Source of the DNA: JAJRXG01 sp038523965
GTDB lineage: Bacteria > Bacteroidota > Bacteroidia > Chitinophagales > Saprospiraceae
Direction: 5' to 3'
Assembly (NCBI GenBank): GCA_038523965.1
Contig: JBCBIX010000017.1
Span: 1 to 37,646, forward strand
Length of the DNA stretch: 37,646 bases
Shown piece after piece: positions 1 through 7,268 of this stretch (its first letter is position 1; every line of letters starts with the position of its first letter). A program made the translations under genes and the position numbers. The notes below the pieces were generated by a model, which had not been told where the DNA came from, made no database searches, and saw only the letters and a list, made by a program, of their open reading frames with translations.

Positions 1-34
1 CTCAAACACTTCACGAGCTAAATCGAAAGACAAC

Positions 35-1627
35 ATGAGACCTACCACTCTTCCCTTTTTCATCATCCTTTTGTTCATCTCCTGTCGAACGACAGAAGAA
101 ATCAGTTCGGACGACTCCCTCTCATCATCCGAGGTAATCGAAGTGGTCGAGGTTGATGATAAAACCGTTACACCAGATTCAAGAGAAGATCGAACACGGG
201 AATCGAGCAGCTACGGTGCAGAAAAGATGACGGCCGGAGAAGCGACCATGATCGAATCCGCAGCTCCCATGGCAACACGCATGAGTAAGTCAAGAGGAGA
301 GGGATCCAGTACGACCCTACCTGGACAACCACAGCCAGAAGCTGGACAACTCACCGCTGGAGAATGGAATGATCTCCACAATTGGGAAGATTGGAAGGAC
401 CTGCTGCAGAATGATGACTACCGCGATATGCAGTCTCATTGGACAATATATCCATCTCAGAGATATAGTATCTCGGTCCGCAACCAATATGAGCTACCAA
501 TCCAAGACATCTCTGTTCAGTTATTGGACGGAGCAGATCAGGTCATCTGGACAGGGCGCACAGATAATGCAGGGCAAGTTGAGCTTTGGGGTAACATCAC
601 CAACGCAAAGAAGTCAGCTACTACCTACAGCGCCAAGCTCTTCCTACCAACTGGGGTGGAAACTATAGCTGACATCATCCCCATCAGCAAAGGAGTGAAT
701 CATTACACAGCAGAACAAGCATGCACCAACCCAGAAGAGGTAGACATCATTTTCGTCGTGGACGCCACAGGCTCCATGGGTGACGAAATTCAGTATTTGC
801 AAAAAGAGTTAGCCGATGTCATCAAGCGCAGTATGAGCGTGTCCCAAGATCTGTCCCTTCGCACAGGAGCAGTCTTCTATCGTGATAGCACGGATGCGTA
901 TGTGACTCGTACTCAGGGATTTTCGACCGATCATGAGGCTACTCTTGCGTTCATTTCTGCCCAAGAAGCAGCCGGAGGAGGCGATTATCCTGAGGCGGTA
1001 GACGCTGCACTTGAAGAGACCTTGGCACAAGATTGGAGTGAGACAGCGATGGCTCGCATCGCATTCTTATTGTTAGATGCTCCTCCTCATCACCAACCAG
1101 AAACACTCGCCAAGATCCAAGATCAAATCGCCGAAGCAGCAGAGCTTGGCATAAAGATCATCCCTATCACAGCCAGCGGTATCAATCGTCAAACTGAGTT
1201 TCTAATGAAGTTCATGGCTATTGCAACGAATGGCACTTACGTATTTATCACTGATCACAGTGGCATTGGAGGACCTCACTTGGATCCAGTTGTCGAGGAC
1301 TATGAAGTCGAAAAACTCAATGATTTAATGGTCCGTCTACTGCGCAACTATACCAAAACCAATGGGTGTCGATCCAATGAACAACTGGCCTCTACTGTCT
1401 CGCTGTACCCCAACCCGGCCAGCAAGTACGTGACTGTCCATACTCCAAAACCACTACGTGAGATGCGATTACTAAGCAATAGTGGAAAACTCATCTGGAG
1501 TCAAACTGACATCGCTAAAGGAGAGCAACGAATTGAGTTAGCTGAGGTCATCGATGGTATCTACTCGGTGCATTGCATCGGAGAGGACTTCGAAGAGATC
1601 AAACCGGTTATCGTCGTTAATGGTTAA
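35..1627 (+). CDS. VWA-domain lipoprotein with T9SS sorting domain
   Basis: A 530-residue exported protein. The N-terminus is a lipoprotein signal ending in LFISC (Cys about residue 17), followed by a low-complexity Ser/Glu/Asp-rich stretch. A von Willebrand factor A domain begins near residue 238; its metal-binding motif reads DATGS (Asp243, Thr245, Ser247), a DxTxS variant of the usual DxSxS. The last ~75 residues (from LYPNPAS near 457) match the type A C-terminal sorting domain used by the type IX secretion system. The protein is therefore predicted to be exported and displayed on the cell surface, probably binding a protein or polysaccharide partner; the ligand is unknown. A lipobox and a T9SS tail together are unusual. 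It converges on the next gene with a 4-base overlap of the stop codons. The domain calls are solid; the biological role is unknown. Confidence 0.85.
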   Translation: MRPTTLPFFIILLFISCRTTEEISSDDSLSSSEVIEVVEVDDKTVTPDSREDRTRESSSYGAEKMTAGEATMIESAAPMATRMSKSRGEGSSTTLPGQPQPEAGQLTAGEWNDLHNWEDWKDLLQNDDYRDMQSHWTIYPSQRYSISVRNQYELPIQDISVQLLDGADQVIWTGRTDNAGQVELWGNITNAKKSATTYSAKLFLPTGVETIADIIPISKGVNHYTAEQACTNPEEVDIIFVVDATGSMGDEIQYLQKELADVIKRSMSVSQDLSLRTGAVFYRDSTDAYVTRTQGFSTDHEATLAFISAQEAAGGGDYPEAVDAALEETLAQDWSETAMARIAFLLLDAPPHHQPETLAKIQDQIAEAAELGIKIIPITASGINRQTEFLMKFMAIATNGTYVFITDHSGIGGPHLDPVVEDYEVEKLNDLMVRLLRNYTKTNGCRSNEQLASTVSLYPNPASKYVTVHTPKPLREMRLLSNSGKLIWSQTDIAKGEQRIELAEVIDGIYSVHCIGEDFEEIKPVIVVNG

Positions 1628-2085
1628 CTCAGCTCTTCGATGTGATCGAAAAGCTCATCGAGCTTGTCATATGACTTCATGCCGATCGCATCCTCGTCTC
1701 CACCATTGATGAGCAACGCCTCAGGCAGATTATCTATTTCCGTGAACGTCTGATATCGCTGTTCATTGATAGAAACCTCGGCTGGAGACCAATCAAAGAA
1801 GCTAACGTGGCCACTTAGATAAGAGAGGGCCTTCTGGCTCATGTCATTTTTGGATGCAATGGCTGCAGGGCTAAACTTTACAATTGCTTCCTCTGCGAAT
1901 TCCACTGAATTCTCGGAGAACAGAAACAACCATTCAGGGCCTGAGACCCACTCGATAAACTCCGCAACCTGATCGAGGCTAACTTGATCAAAGTCAAACA
2001 AGAGGTAGTTTACCCCTCTGGCAGCGAAGTATCGGGCATCTGTTAAGTTTGTTATATCCGTCGCTATGATGGGAATCGAAAGCAT
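1624..2085 (-). CDS. TrpF-like (phosphoribosylanthranilate isomerase-like) protein, probably non-catalytic
   Basis: A 153-residue protein whose start (IIATDITNLTDARYFAARG) resembles the first strand and helix of TrpF, where the family reads K-I-C-G-x-T-x-x-x-D-A. A GG-containing segment near the C-terminus (LLINGGDEDAIG) recalls the TrpF phosphate-binding loop. It is shorter than normal TrpF (about 200 residues). The catalytic cysteine of the KICG motif is replaced, and I cannot find a convincing counterpart of the catalytic aspartate, so I infer a degenerate TIM-barrel relative rather than a tryptophan enzyme. No other trp genes are nearby. No signal peptide is seen, so it should be cytoplasmic. 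Its start codon lies within the 5' end of the divergent ATL reading frame. The family assignment is moderate and the function unknown. Confidence 0.7.
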   Translation of the reverse strand: MLSIPIIATDITNLTDARYFAARGVNYLLFDFDQVSLDQVAEFIEWVSGPEWLFLFSENSVEFAEEAIVKFSPAAIASKNDMSQKALSYLSGHVSFFDWSPAEVSINEQRYQTFTEIDNLPEALLINGGDEDAIGMKSYDKLDELFDHIEELS

Positions 2086-2101
2086 AAGGCAACCTGTTGG
2101 T

Positions 2102-2443
2102 ATGGCAGATCAAAGTTACTTTGACTTAGTCTATTACATCACGAAGCAGATCCCACGGGGTCGTGTATCAACGTATGGTTACATAGCTGACTATCTTTCG
2201 TTAGGTTCCGCCCGAATGGTTGGTTGGGCCTTGACTCAAGCTAACAGGTCAGCGCAATACACAGTACCTGCTCATCGCGTCGTGAATCGCAAAGGTGAGC
2301 TCTCAGGTCGGATGCACTTCGCAACACCTACGAAAATGCAGGAGTTACTTATATCAGAAGGAGTAGAAGTCAAGGACGATCGTGTTCAGAACTTTGAAGC
2401 CTTACTCTGGCACCCAAAAGAATTAGATGATGAGTTAGCGTGA
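2102..2443 (+). CDS. Alkyltransferase-like (ATL) DNA repair protein, MGMT family
   Basis: A small protein of the MGMT/Ada C-terminal domain family. It carries the DNA-binding helix segment (GRVSTYGYIADYL), the arginine-finger region (SARMVGWAL) and the active-site loop. That loop reads PAHRVVNR, whereas true O6-alkylguanine methyltransferases have PCHRV. With the acceptor cysteine replaced by alanine it cannot repair by alkyl transfer. ATL proteins bind O6-alkylguanine and recruit nucleotide excision repair, and that is the inferred role. The frame is open from ATG 2066, but that start would overlap the divergent gene's start; ATG 2102 (MADQSYFDLVYY) begins at the usual family position and is preferred. 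The stop overlaps a possible GTG start (2440) of the next frame. Family assignment is confident, the exact start less so. Confidence 0.88.
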   Translation: MADQSYFDLVYYITKQIPRGRVSTYGYIADYLSLGSARMVGWALTQANRSAQYTVPAHRVVNRKGELSGRMHFATPTKMQELLISEGVEVKDDRVQNFEALLWHPKELDDELA

Positions 2444-2493
2444 CGTTATCCCGATTGACATGCCAAAGGTTAGACGCTACATTAGACAGTAAG

Positions 2494-3750
2494 ATGACTA
2501 CGATATTTCGAATTGCGCTTTGTGTTGGAATTGTCAGCTTTTGGTTGGCAGATGGGATCAGTCAAGATGTGGAGATCGAATTGATCAACGCATCCTTTGA
2601 AGATATCCCGCACAGAGGCGGCACTCCTGGTGATCCTGGCATACGTGGATGGTATGATTGTGGCAGACTTAGATTCGAAGGCGAAACTCCTCCAGATATC
2701 CATCCGATCAATGCCTGGCAGGTGACCAAAACTGCGGCTGAAGGTTATACCTACCTCGGTATGGTTGTCCGAGATAATGATACTTGGGAATCAGTAGCTC
2801 AACGTTTAGACCAGCCCATCCAGGCAGGATCTTGCTACTCATTTACCGTCGACCTGGCCAGATCGCCATACTACATCAGTGGATCGAAGAGAACAAAAAG
2901 TCTCCAGAACTATACAGAACCAGCTGTACTTAGGATCTGGGGAGGAACAGGGGTATGTGGTCAGCAAGTACTTCTTGGAGAGTCCGTGACTGTAGCCAAC
3001 AAAGAATGGCGACAGTACGAATTCAAGTTTGAGCCAGATCGGACCGTCAATTACTTGACGCTCGAGGCTTTTTACAAAACACCAACACTTATCCCGTATA
3101 ACGGACACCTACTTGTCGACCATGCCTCTGTAATCGCTGAGATTCCTTGTGATGAAGAAGCACAACCCTTTGCGATAGAGTCAACTCCACAGTCTGCCGA
3201 ACCAGCACCTCGAAAAGAAATCGCTAAAACTCCCGAGAAAACGGCTCCAACACCTGTTGCGGAGTTATTAGATGTAGCAGAGGAAAACGAGCCAGTCGCA
3301 ATTGTAGAACCAGAAGCACAACCTGAACCTGTCGTACCATCTACTAAAAACACCATCCCTGGATTGGATCGAGATAACTATGAGCTCGATGAGATTATAC
3401 GCGTCAACTCCATCACCTTCGCCATGGACAATCATCAGATCCTCAAATCCTCCAAAAATGCTCTTCAGGAGATTTATGAGTTTCTGGAGCGCAACAAGAA
3501 TATCGTAGTTGAGATCGGTGGCCATACGAATACTGTGCCGCGACCACAGTACTGTGATGAACTCTCCTCACGTCGCGCAAAAGAAGTGGCTAAGTATCTC
3601 GCCAGTCTTGGCATCTCCAAAAAACGCCTGTACTACAAGGGCTATGGAAAGCGCAAACCACTCGTGATCAACGAGGGCAACGACATGGAGGCACGAAAAA
3701 AGAATCAGCGAGTAGAGATTAAAATCCTCCAAGTCGACTATACAGGTTAA
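2494..3750 (+). CDS. OmpA-family protein with N-terminal jelly-roll-like domain
   Basis: A 418-residue exported envelope protein. The chosen ATG gives a clean signal peptide (MTTIFRIALCVGIVSFWLADG); the frame extends upstream to GTG 2440, overlapping the ATL stop, but that adds a non-signal leader. The mature N-terminal ~200 residues look like a carbohydrate-binding or galactose-binding-like beta sandwich (NASFE start, WYDCG, and a closing LLVDHASVIAEIPC segment), as seen in other Bacteroidota OmpA proteins. A Pro/Glu/Ala-rich linker follows, then a C-terminal OmpA domain from about residue 303 with the peptidoglycan-binding signature (GGHTNT, LSSRRAKEVAKYL, GYGKRKPL, NQRVEIKIL). It is inferred to anchor to peptidoglycan and bind a glycan or protein in the periplasm. 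It may be co-transcribed with the ATL gene and the downstream glycosyltransferases. Confidence 0.88.
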   Translation: MTTIFRIALCVGIVSFWLADGISQDVEIELINASFEDIPHRGGTPGDPGIRGWYDCGRLRFEGETPPDIHPINAWQVTKTAAEGYTYLGMVVRDNDTWESVAQRLDQPIQAGSCYSFTVDLARSPYYISGSKRTKSLQNYTEPAVLRIWGGTGVCGQQVLLGESVTVANKEWRQYEFKFEPDRTVNYLTLEAFYKTPTLIPYNGHLLVDHASVIAEIPCDEEAQPFAIESTPQSAEPAPRKEIAKTPEKTAPTPVAELLDVAEENEPVAIVEPEAQPEPVVPSTKNTIPGLDRDNYELDEIIRVNSITFAMDNHQILKSSKNALQEIYEFLERNKNIVVEIGGHTNTVPRPQYCDELSSRRAKEVAKYLASLGISKKRLYYKGYGKRKPLVINEGNDMEARKKNQRVEIKILQVDYTG

Positions 3751-3781
3751 GTAGAACCTGCTCGGATTCTACCTTTGACAT

Positions 3782-4912
3782 GTGGGTGAATCAGCACGAA
3801 TAAAAGTCCTTAACATCACTGAAGAAGGACGTGGTGGAGGTGGAATGAGACGAATCCGTCTCATCGCCCGAGAGCTGCAGCCATATCTGGATACCATCGT
3901 TGTAGCTCCTAAGTCTGCTACACAGTATCTCTCAGATCTCAGATCAGACCACATTCAATATGCGGCACTGCCCTTGAGGCCTCTGACTAAGCACCCCTTC
4001 GGATTACTTCAATATCTGGTCTACTTCATCTCAGAGGTGAGATCGCTCATCAAACTTATTCGCCTTGAAAATCCCGATATCGTACATGTCAATGGATCAT
4101 GGCAAATCAAGGGAAGCATCGCCGCGAAGGCAACTAAAAAGCCTTGTATCTGGCACATGAACGATACGTATCAGCCTCGGGTCATTGAGAAGATCTTTCG
4201 GATGATGAGTAAAAATGCCACCCATATGATCTATGCGAGTGAGGCCGCCCAGAAATACTATACGGACATCAACCCGGCGCTAACCAACCTTTCGAGCCGC
4301 ATTATTCAGGCTCCAGTGATGTTGGACAACTTCTTGAGAAAAGATGAGAGTACTGCTCAAAGCCCGCTTCGTATCATCAATGTCGGCTATATCAACATCC
4401 ACAAGGGTCTAAAATATCTCCTCGAAATGGCCTACCTCCTTGGCGATCAGGTAACTGTTCATCATTTTGGTCCTGTATTAGATAGCCAAAAGACGTACTA
4501 CCAAAGCCTCCTCGACTTGCAACAGCGATTAGGTATAAACAACTTCACTTGGCATGGTTACAACTCGAACTTGGGTCAAATCCTGCATAAGTATGACCTA
4601 TATGTGTGTTCTTCGATTCGCGAAGCCAGCCCTATGGCTGTATGGGAAGCAATGGCGGCAGGCCTTCCGATCCTATCCACAGAGGTTGGTGATGTACGAC
4701 GAATCATCGATCGCTATAAGTGTGGTTTGACTGTAACTGCAGCAGATAGCAAGGCTCTCGCCCAGGGTGTGGAGAAGATTCGGGCTGGTCTTCGGCAAGG
4801 TGCCTATCATCCCACACTATCGATTACCACAGCCAAGGAACAATTTGATGTCGCATCGATCGCTAACCAATATTTTGACTTTTTGACTGAGATCTGTGAG
4901 ACCACAGCCTAA
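3782..4912 (+). CDS. Glycosyltransferase family 4/1 (GT-B fold)
   Basis: A 376-residue cytoplasmic glycosyltransferase. The N-terminal half has the GT4 donor-side features (NITEEGRGGGGMRRIR glycine-rich loop, then PDIVHVNGS). The C-terminal half has the glycosyl transferases group 1 signature, with the EX7E-type motif in REASPMAVWEAMAAGLPILS near residues 280-300. It should transfer a sugar from a nucleotide donor to a growing glycan or lipid-linked acceptor; donor and acceptor cannot be read from sequence. The start is GTG 3782, since no ATG precedes the first beta strand in this frame. It overlaps the next glycosyltransferase by 17 bases, which indicates translational coupling in a three-gene operon. 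Confidence 0.9.
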   Translation: MGESARIKVLNITEEGRGGGGMRRIRLIARELQPYLDTIVVAPKSATQYLSDLRSDHIQYAALPLRPLTKHPFGLLQYLVYFISEVRSLIKLIRLENPDIVHVNGSWQIKGSIAAKATKKPCIWHMNDTYQPRVIEKIFRMMSKNATHMIYASEAAQKYYTDINPALTNLSSRIIQAPVMLDNFLRKDESTAQSPLRIINVGYINIHKGLKYLLEMAYLLGDQVTVHHFGPVLDSQKTYYQSLLDLQQRLGINNFTWHGYNSNLGQILHKYDLYVCSSIREASPMAVWEAMAAGLPILSTEVGDVRRIIDRYKCGLTVTAADSKALAQGVEKIRAGLRQGAYHPTLSITTAKEQFDVASIANQYFDFLTEICETTA

Positions 4913-6008
4913 GCGCATCTGCATCATTAATCGGAACTATCCACCTATTAAGGGTGCCACTGGCTATCATGCCTCGCGTTTGGTAGAGTTTCTCTCGTCT
5001 TCGTTCGAGGTGACTGTAGTGACATCTGGGCAGCATGACACTCCCGATGGCGTTGTGACGACCCGATCGGTTTATGCCGGTCAGTTCAAGTTATTGCGAT
5101 TAGTAGGGAGCTATATCGAGTCTCGACGTCTGATCGCAGCTGCCATAGCTCAGCGATGTGACTTCTACATCGTAATGAGTGACCCAGGTCTCTTGAATTA
5201 TTGGGCAGCCAAACTGTTGACAGGGGTCCCTTATGCTTTATGGACTATGGACATCTACCCAGCCGCTTTCACAGCGAATCGGTTAGTGCATTCCTCGAGT
5301 CGATTAATCCAGTTCTACCGACGCACCCTTCAGAGTAACCCTCCTGAACTTCTTCTAACCTTAGGCGACAGACAGCGACGATATCTGCATGAGATCTACT
5401 CAGGAACCATTCAGCACATAAGCTTTCCGATAGGCGTTGAAACTCTTCCTATTTCTGTTAAGGTAGCGGAGCACAATCCAGGATCAAAGCCCATTACGAT
5501 CGGGTACGTTGGTACTCTGGGCGAGGCTCACCTGCCTAAGGTCATCGAAGAGATTGCACAGAGCCTTGACCCTAAGCAACATCGCCTTGTGCTTAGTATG
5601 TCGGGTAAGCATGCTTCGCGTACGATAGCGAAAGTCTGTTCATACCCAGGTGTTGAGATCACCGACTCCTTGGATTCAACGGCAATGAGCCAAATCGATG
5701 TCCAAGTCGTGACCTTACGAAAGTCATGGACTCACATCTGTGTACCAAGCAAGGCTCTAAGTGCACTGACCTATGGGTCAGCTGTACTCTATATCGGAGA
5801 TGGAGATAGTGACAGTTGGCACTATGTCAAGCCTGCAGGCTGGAGAGTCTCAGATGTTGATAAAATAACGACCTGGTTAGAAGATCTCTCCATGTCAGAG
5901 ATCCAACATCGTCGCGAGAAGGCCGTGATCATTGCTGAGGTTCTTCGTGAGCAACTTCAAAAGTCCAGGGAACAATTAGTGGCCTATCTGGCTTCTACGA
6001 GAGCATGA
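4896..6008 (+). CDS. Glycosyltransferase, GT4-like
   Basis: A 370-residue GT-B type glycosyltransferase. The N-terminus (ICIINRNYPPIKGATGYHASRL) is the classic GT4 start with a P-P-x-x-G-A-x-x-x-H loop. The middle contains LWTMDIYP and the second Rossmann domain opens with ITIGYVGTLGEAHL near residue 200. The C-terminal donor-binding part is more divergent: SKALSALTYGSAVLYIG replaces the common E-x-F-A-x-G pattern. The start is GTG 4896, inside the upstream glycosyltransferase gene; the stop overlaps the next gene's ATG (ATGA). It acts with its neighbours, presumably on the same surface glycan. The fold is confident, the specificity unknown. Confidence 0.87.
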   Translation: MRPQPKRICIINRNYPPIKGATGYHASRLVEFLSSSFEVTVVTSGQHDTPDGVVTTRSVYAGQFKLLRLVGSYIESRRLIAAAIAQRCDFYIVMSDPGLLNYWAAKLLTGVPYALWTMDIYPAAFTANRLVHSSSRLIQFYRRTLQSNPPELLLTLGDRQRRYLHEIYSGTIQHISFPIGVETLPISVKVAEHNPGSKPITIGYVGTLGEAHLPKVIEEIAQSLDPKQHRLVLSMSGKHASRTIAKVCSYPGVEITDSLDSTAMSQIDVQVVTLRKSWTHICVPSKALSALTYGSAVLYIGDGDSDSWHYVKPAGWRVSDVDKITTWLEDLSMSEIQHRREKAVIIAEVLREQLQKSREQLVAYLASTRA

Positions 6009-6526
6009 AGACTCTCATCCAGAGACAAGATTTCCCTCAGTACATCGGCTCTCCTGTGATTGTTAAAGAGTGTCGAGAATTTGTAAGTGACTACAACGAA
6101 CAAGTTCTACATCTTCTTCGGACGGAACAGGACTTGAACGGAATCTCAACAATCAATTCAGACATCAATCGAGGTATCATCTTCGCATGCAATTCATTCA
6201 AGATGTCAAACCCAGGGTGGCTGACGCTATTGTTCTTGACTGCTGACAGGCTGATGCAGGGCGACTACGTGTTAGACCATGCCTATCAAGAAGAAGATGA
6301 TAAGACTATCCGCTATTCCATTTACATGAAGCCATCTCTGAGACTTCGTGCCCAGATACCAGTGAAACAGTTGTTCGGCAATGTCTTTTTGGAAGTAAGG
6401 TTGAACGGTGGGCTTACACGACAATGGAAGCTGCTAACCAATGTTTATATGGGTCGAACCTATCAGAAACCACTGCCTTTGGAAGACTTAATTACTTCAG
6501 TATGGCAGAACGGAAAAAACCTCTAA
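6005..6526 (+). CDS. Hypothetical protein, third gene of the glycosyltransferase operon
   Basis: A 173-residue protein I do not recognise. There is no signal peptide or clear membrane span; the most hydrophobic segment is GWLTLLFLTADRL around residue 73. Charged residues are spread evenly and the C-terminal third looks like alternating beta strands (VFLEVRLNGG, WKLLTNVYMG). It starts in a 4-base ATGA overlap with the upstream glycosyltransferase, so it is almost certainly translated with it and probably serves the same glycan pathway, for example as an accessory or modifying factor. That role rests on context only. Confidence 0.75.
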   Translation: MKTLIQRQDFPQYIGSPVIVKECREFVSDYNEQVLHLLRTEQDLNGISTINSDINRGIIFACNSFKMSNPGWLTLLFLTADRLMQGDYVLDHAYQEEDDKTIRYSIYMKPSLRLRAQIPVKQLFGNVFLEVRLNGGLTRQWKLLTNVYMGRTYQKPLPLEDLITSVWQNGKNL

Positions 6527-6593
6527 GACAACACTGGAAACAATTCGGTAGGTAGAGATAGTTTTTTCATACCCCAACTATTGCCTTAGAGGT
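6519..6593. repeat. Inverted repeat spanning the ends of two convergent genes
   Basis: A perfect 9-base inverted repeat: ACCTCTAAG (6519-6527) and CTTAGAGGT (6585-6593), separated by 57 bases. The left arm contains the stop codon of the plus-strand orphan and the right arm abuts the stop of the minus-strand orphan. The spacer has a run of six T (6562-6567). It may contribute to bidirectional termination, but the loop is long and the hairpin would be weak. Chance is a real alternative. Confidence 0.3.
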
Positions 6594-7111
6594 CAAACGC
6601 CGTGTTGAGCCATCAGCTCAACTACTGGGTTCGAACGTCTCACAACAACGGGGCGCTGCCTTGTTGAGATATAGGCCATTGAGGTCGGGGAGTATGATGG
6701 CCCAATGATACTTCCGTCTTTCGAAGCAGTGGCGATTATAACGTGATCCAAGAAGTCTGAGTTGATGTCCTCTTCCACCTCTGGAGCTACAGACATAAGC
6801 GACTGACGGCATTCTACAGAGGCCAAGTAGTTAACCTTTTGGGTAGATGATTCTTCAGTGGCATCACCGTACACATTCAATTTCTCGAGAGACTGGCGTA
6901 AGCTACGTGTGTGGGACTTACCCGAAGTGAAATAGTCAGGGACAGCCATGTGACGCGTTACGATATCTCCCTCCTTGGAGAATTCTACTAACTCGGCCTT
7001 GCCATTGATCAATATTATATCCGTAACCAGGCCTTCTTCGGCATAACAAGCCGTCCAGGTGCTCAATGCGAATAGAGCTGAAAGAATGGTTGAAAAACAG
7101 TATCGATTCAT
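6593..7111 (-). CDS. Small exported hypothetical protein
   Basis: A 172-residue protein of unknown family. It begins with a plausible Sec signal peptide (MNRYCFSTILSALFALSTWTA, cleavage near CYA-EE). The mature part has a strand-rich opening (GLVTDIILINGKAELVEF), a mixed middle and a basic C-terminal patch (RQRPVVVRRSNPVVELM). I see no catalytic motif, lipobox or T9SS tail. Its predicted place is the periplasm or outer surface. It lies downstream of the porU-like gene on the same strand with a 157-base gap, so it probably has its own promoter (see the candidate at 7182-7213). Confidence 0.65.
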   Translation of the reverse strand: MNRYCFSTILSALFALSTWTACYAEEGLVTDIILINGKAELVEFSKEGDIVTRHMAVPDYFTSGKSHTRSLRQSLEKLNVYGDATEESSTQKVNYLASVECRQSLMSVAPEVEEDINSDFLDHVIIATASKDGSIIGPSYSPTSMAYISTRQRPVVVRRSNPVVELMAQHGV

Positions 7112-7120
7112 TAGTCAAAA

Positions 7121-7135
7121 ATTCATTTGATGAAT
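7121..7135. repeat. Short perfect inverted repeat in the leader of the exported orphan
   Basis: ATTCAT (7121-7126) and ATGAAT (7130-7135) flank a TTG spacer, 10 bases upstream of the minus-strand ATG at 7111. It would sit in the 5' untranslated region. It could be an operator or an mRNA hairpin near the ribosome entry site, but a dyad of this size is also expected by chance. Confidence 0.25.
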
Positions 7136-7181
7136 GAAACGGTCTTGGGATTATGTACGGCGAAGTTATTCCCTCGCACTC

Positions 7182-7213
7182 CGAAGATAGCTTAACCTTA
7201 CATTTCAAGTCAA
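7182..7213 (-). promoter_or_regulatory. Candidate Bacteroidota-type promoter
   Basis: On the minus strand, TTG (7211-7213) is followed after 21 bases by TATCTTCG (7182-7189). This is one mismatch from the Bacteroidota -7 consensus TAnnTTTG with a roughly suitable spacing to the -33 TTG. It lies about 70 bases before the start of the exported orphan at 7111. It is a pattern match only. Confidence 0.3.
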
Positions 7214-7268
7214 GCTGGCCAAAGACTTACCCTTAAGTGCCAAAAATGTGACGTTAATCTGGTAAGAA

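Noticed and set aside
3743..3772. Two mutually exclusive small hairpins after the OmpA-family gene (CAGGTT/AACCTG and GTAGAA/TTCTAC)
   Set aside because: Arms are only 6 bases and no T-run longer than three follows; not convincing as terminator or attenuator, and the genes appear co-transcribed.
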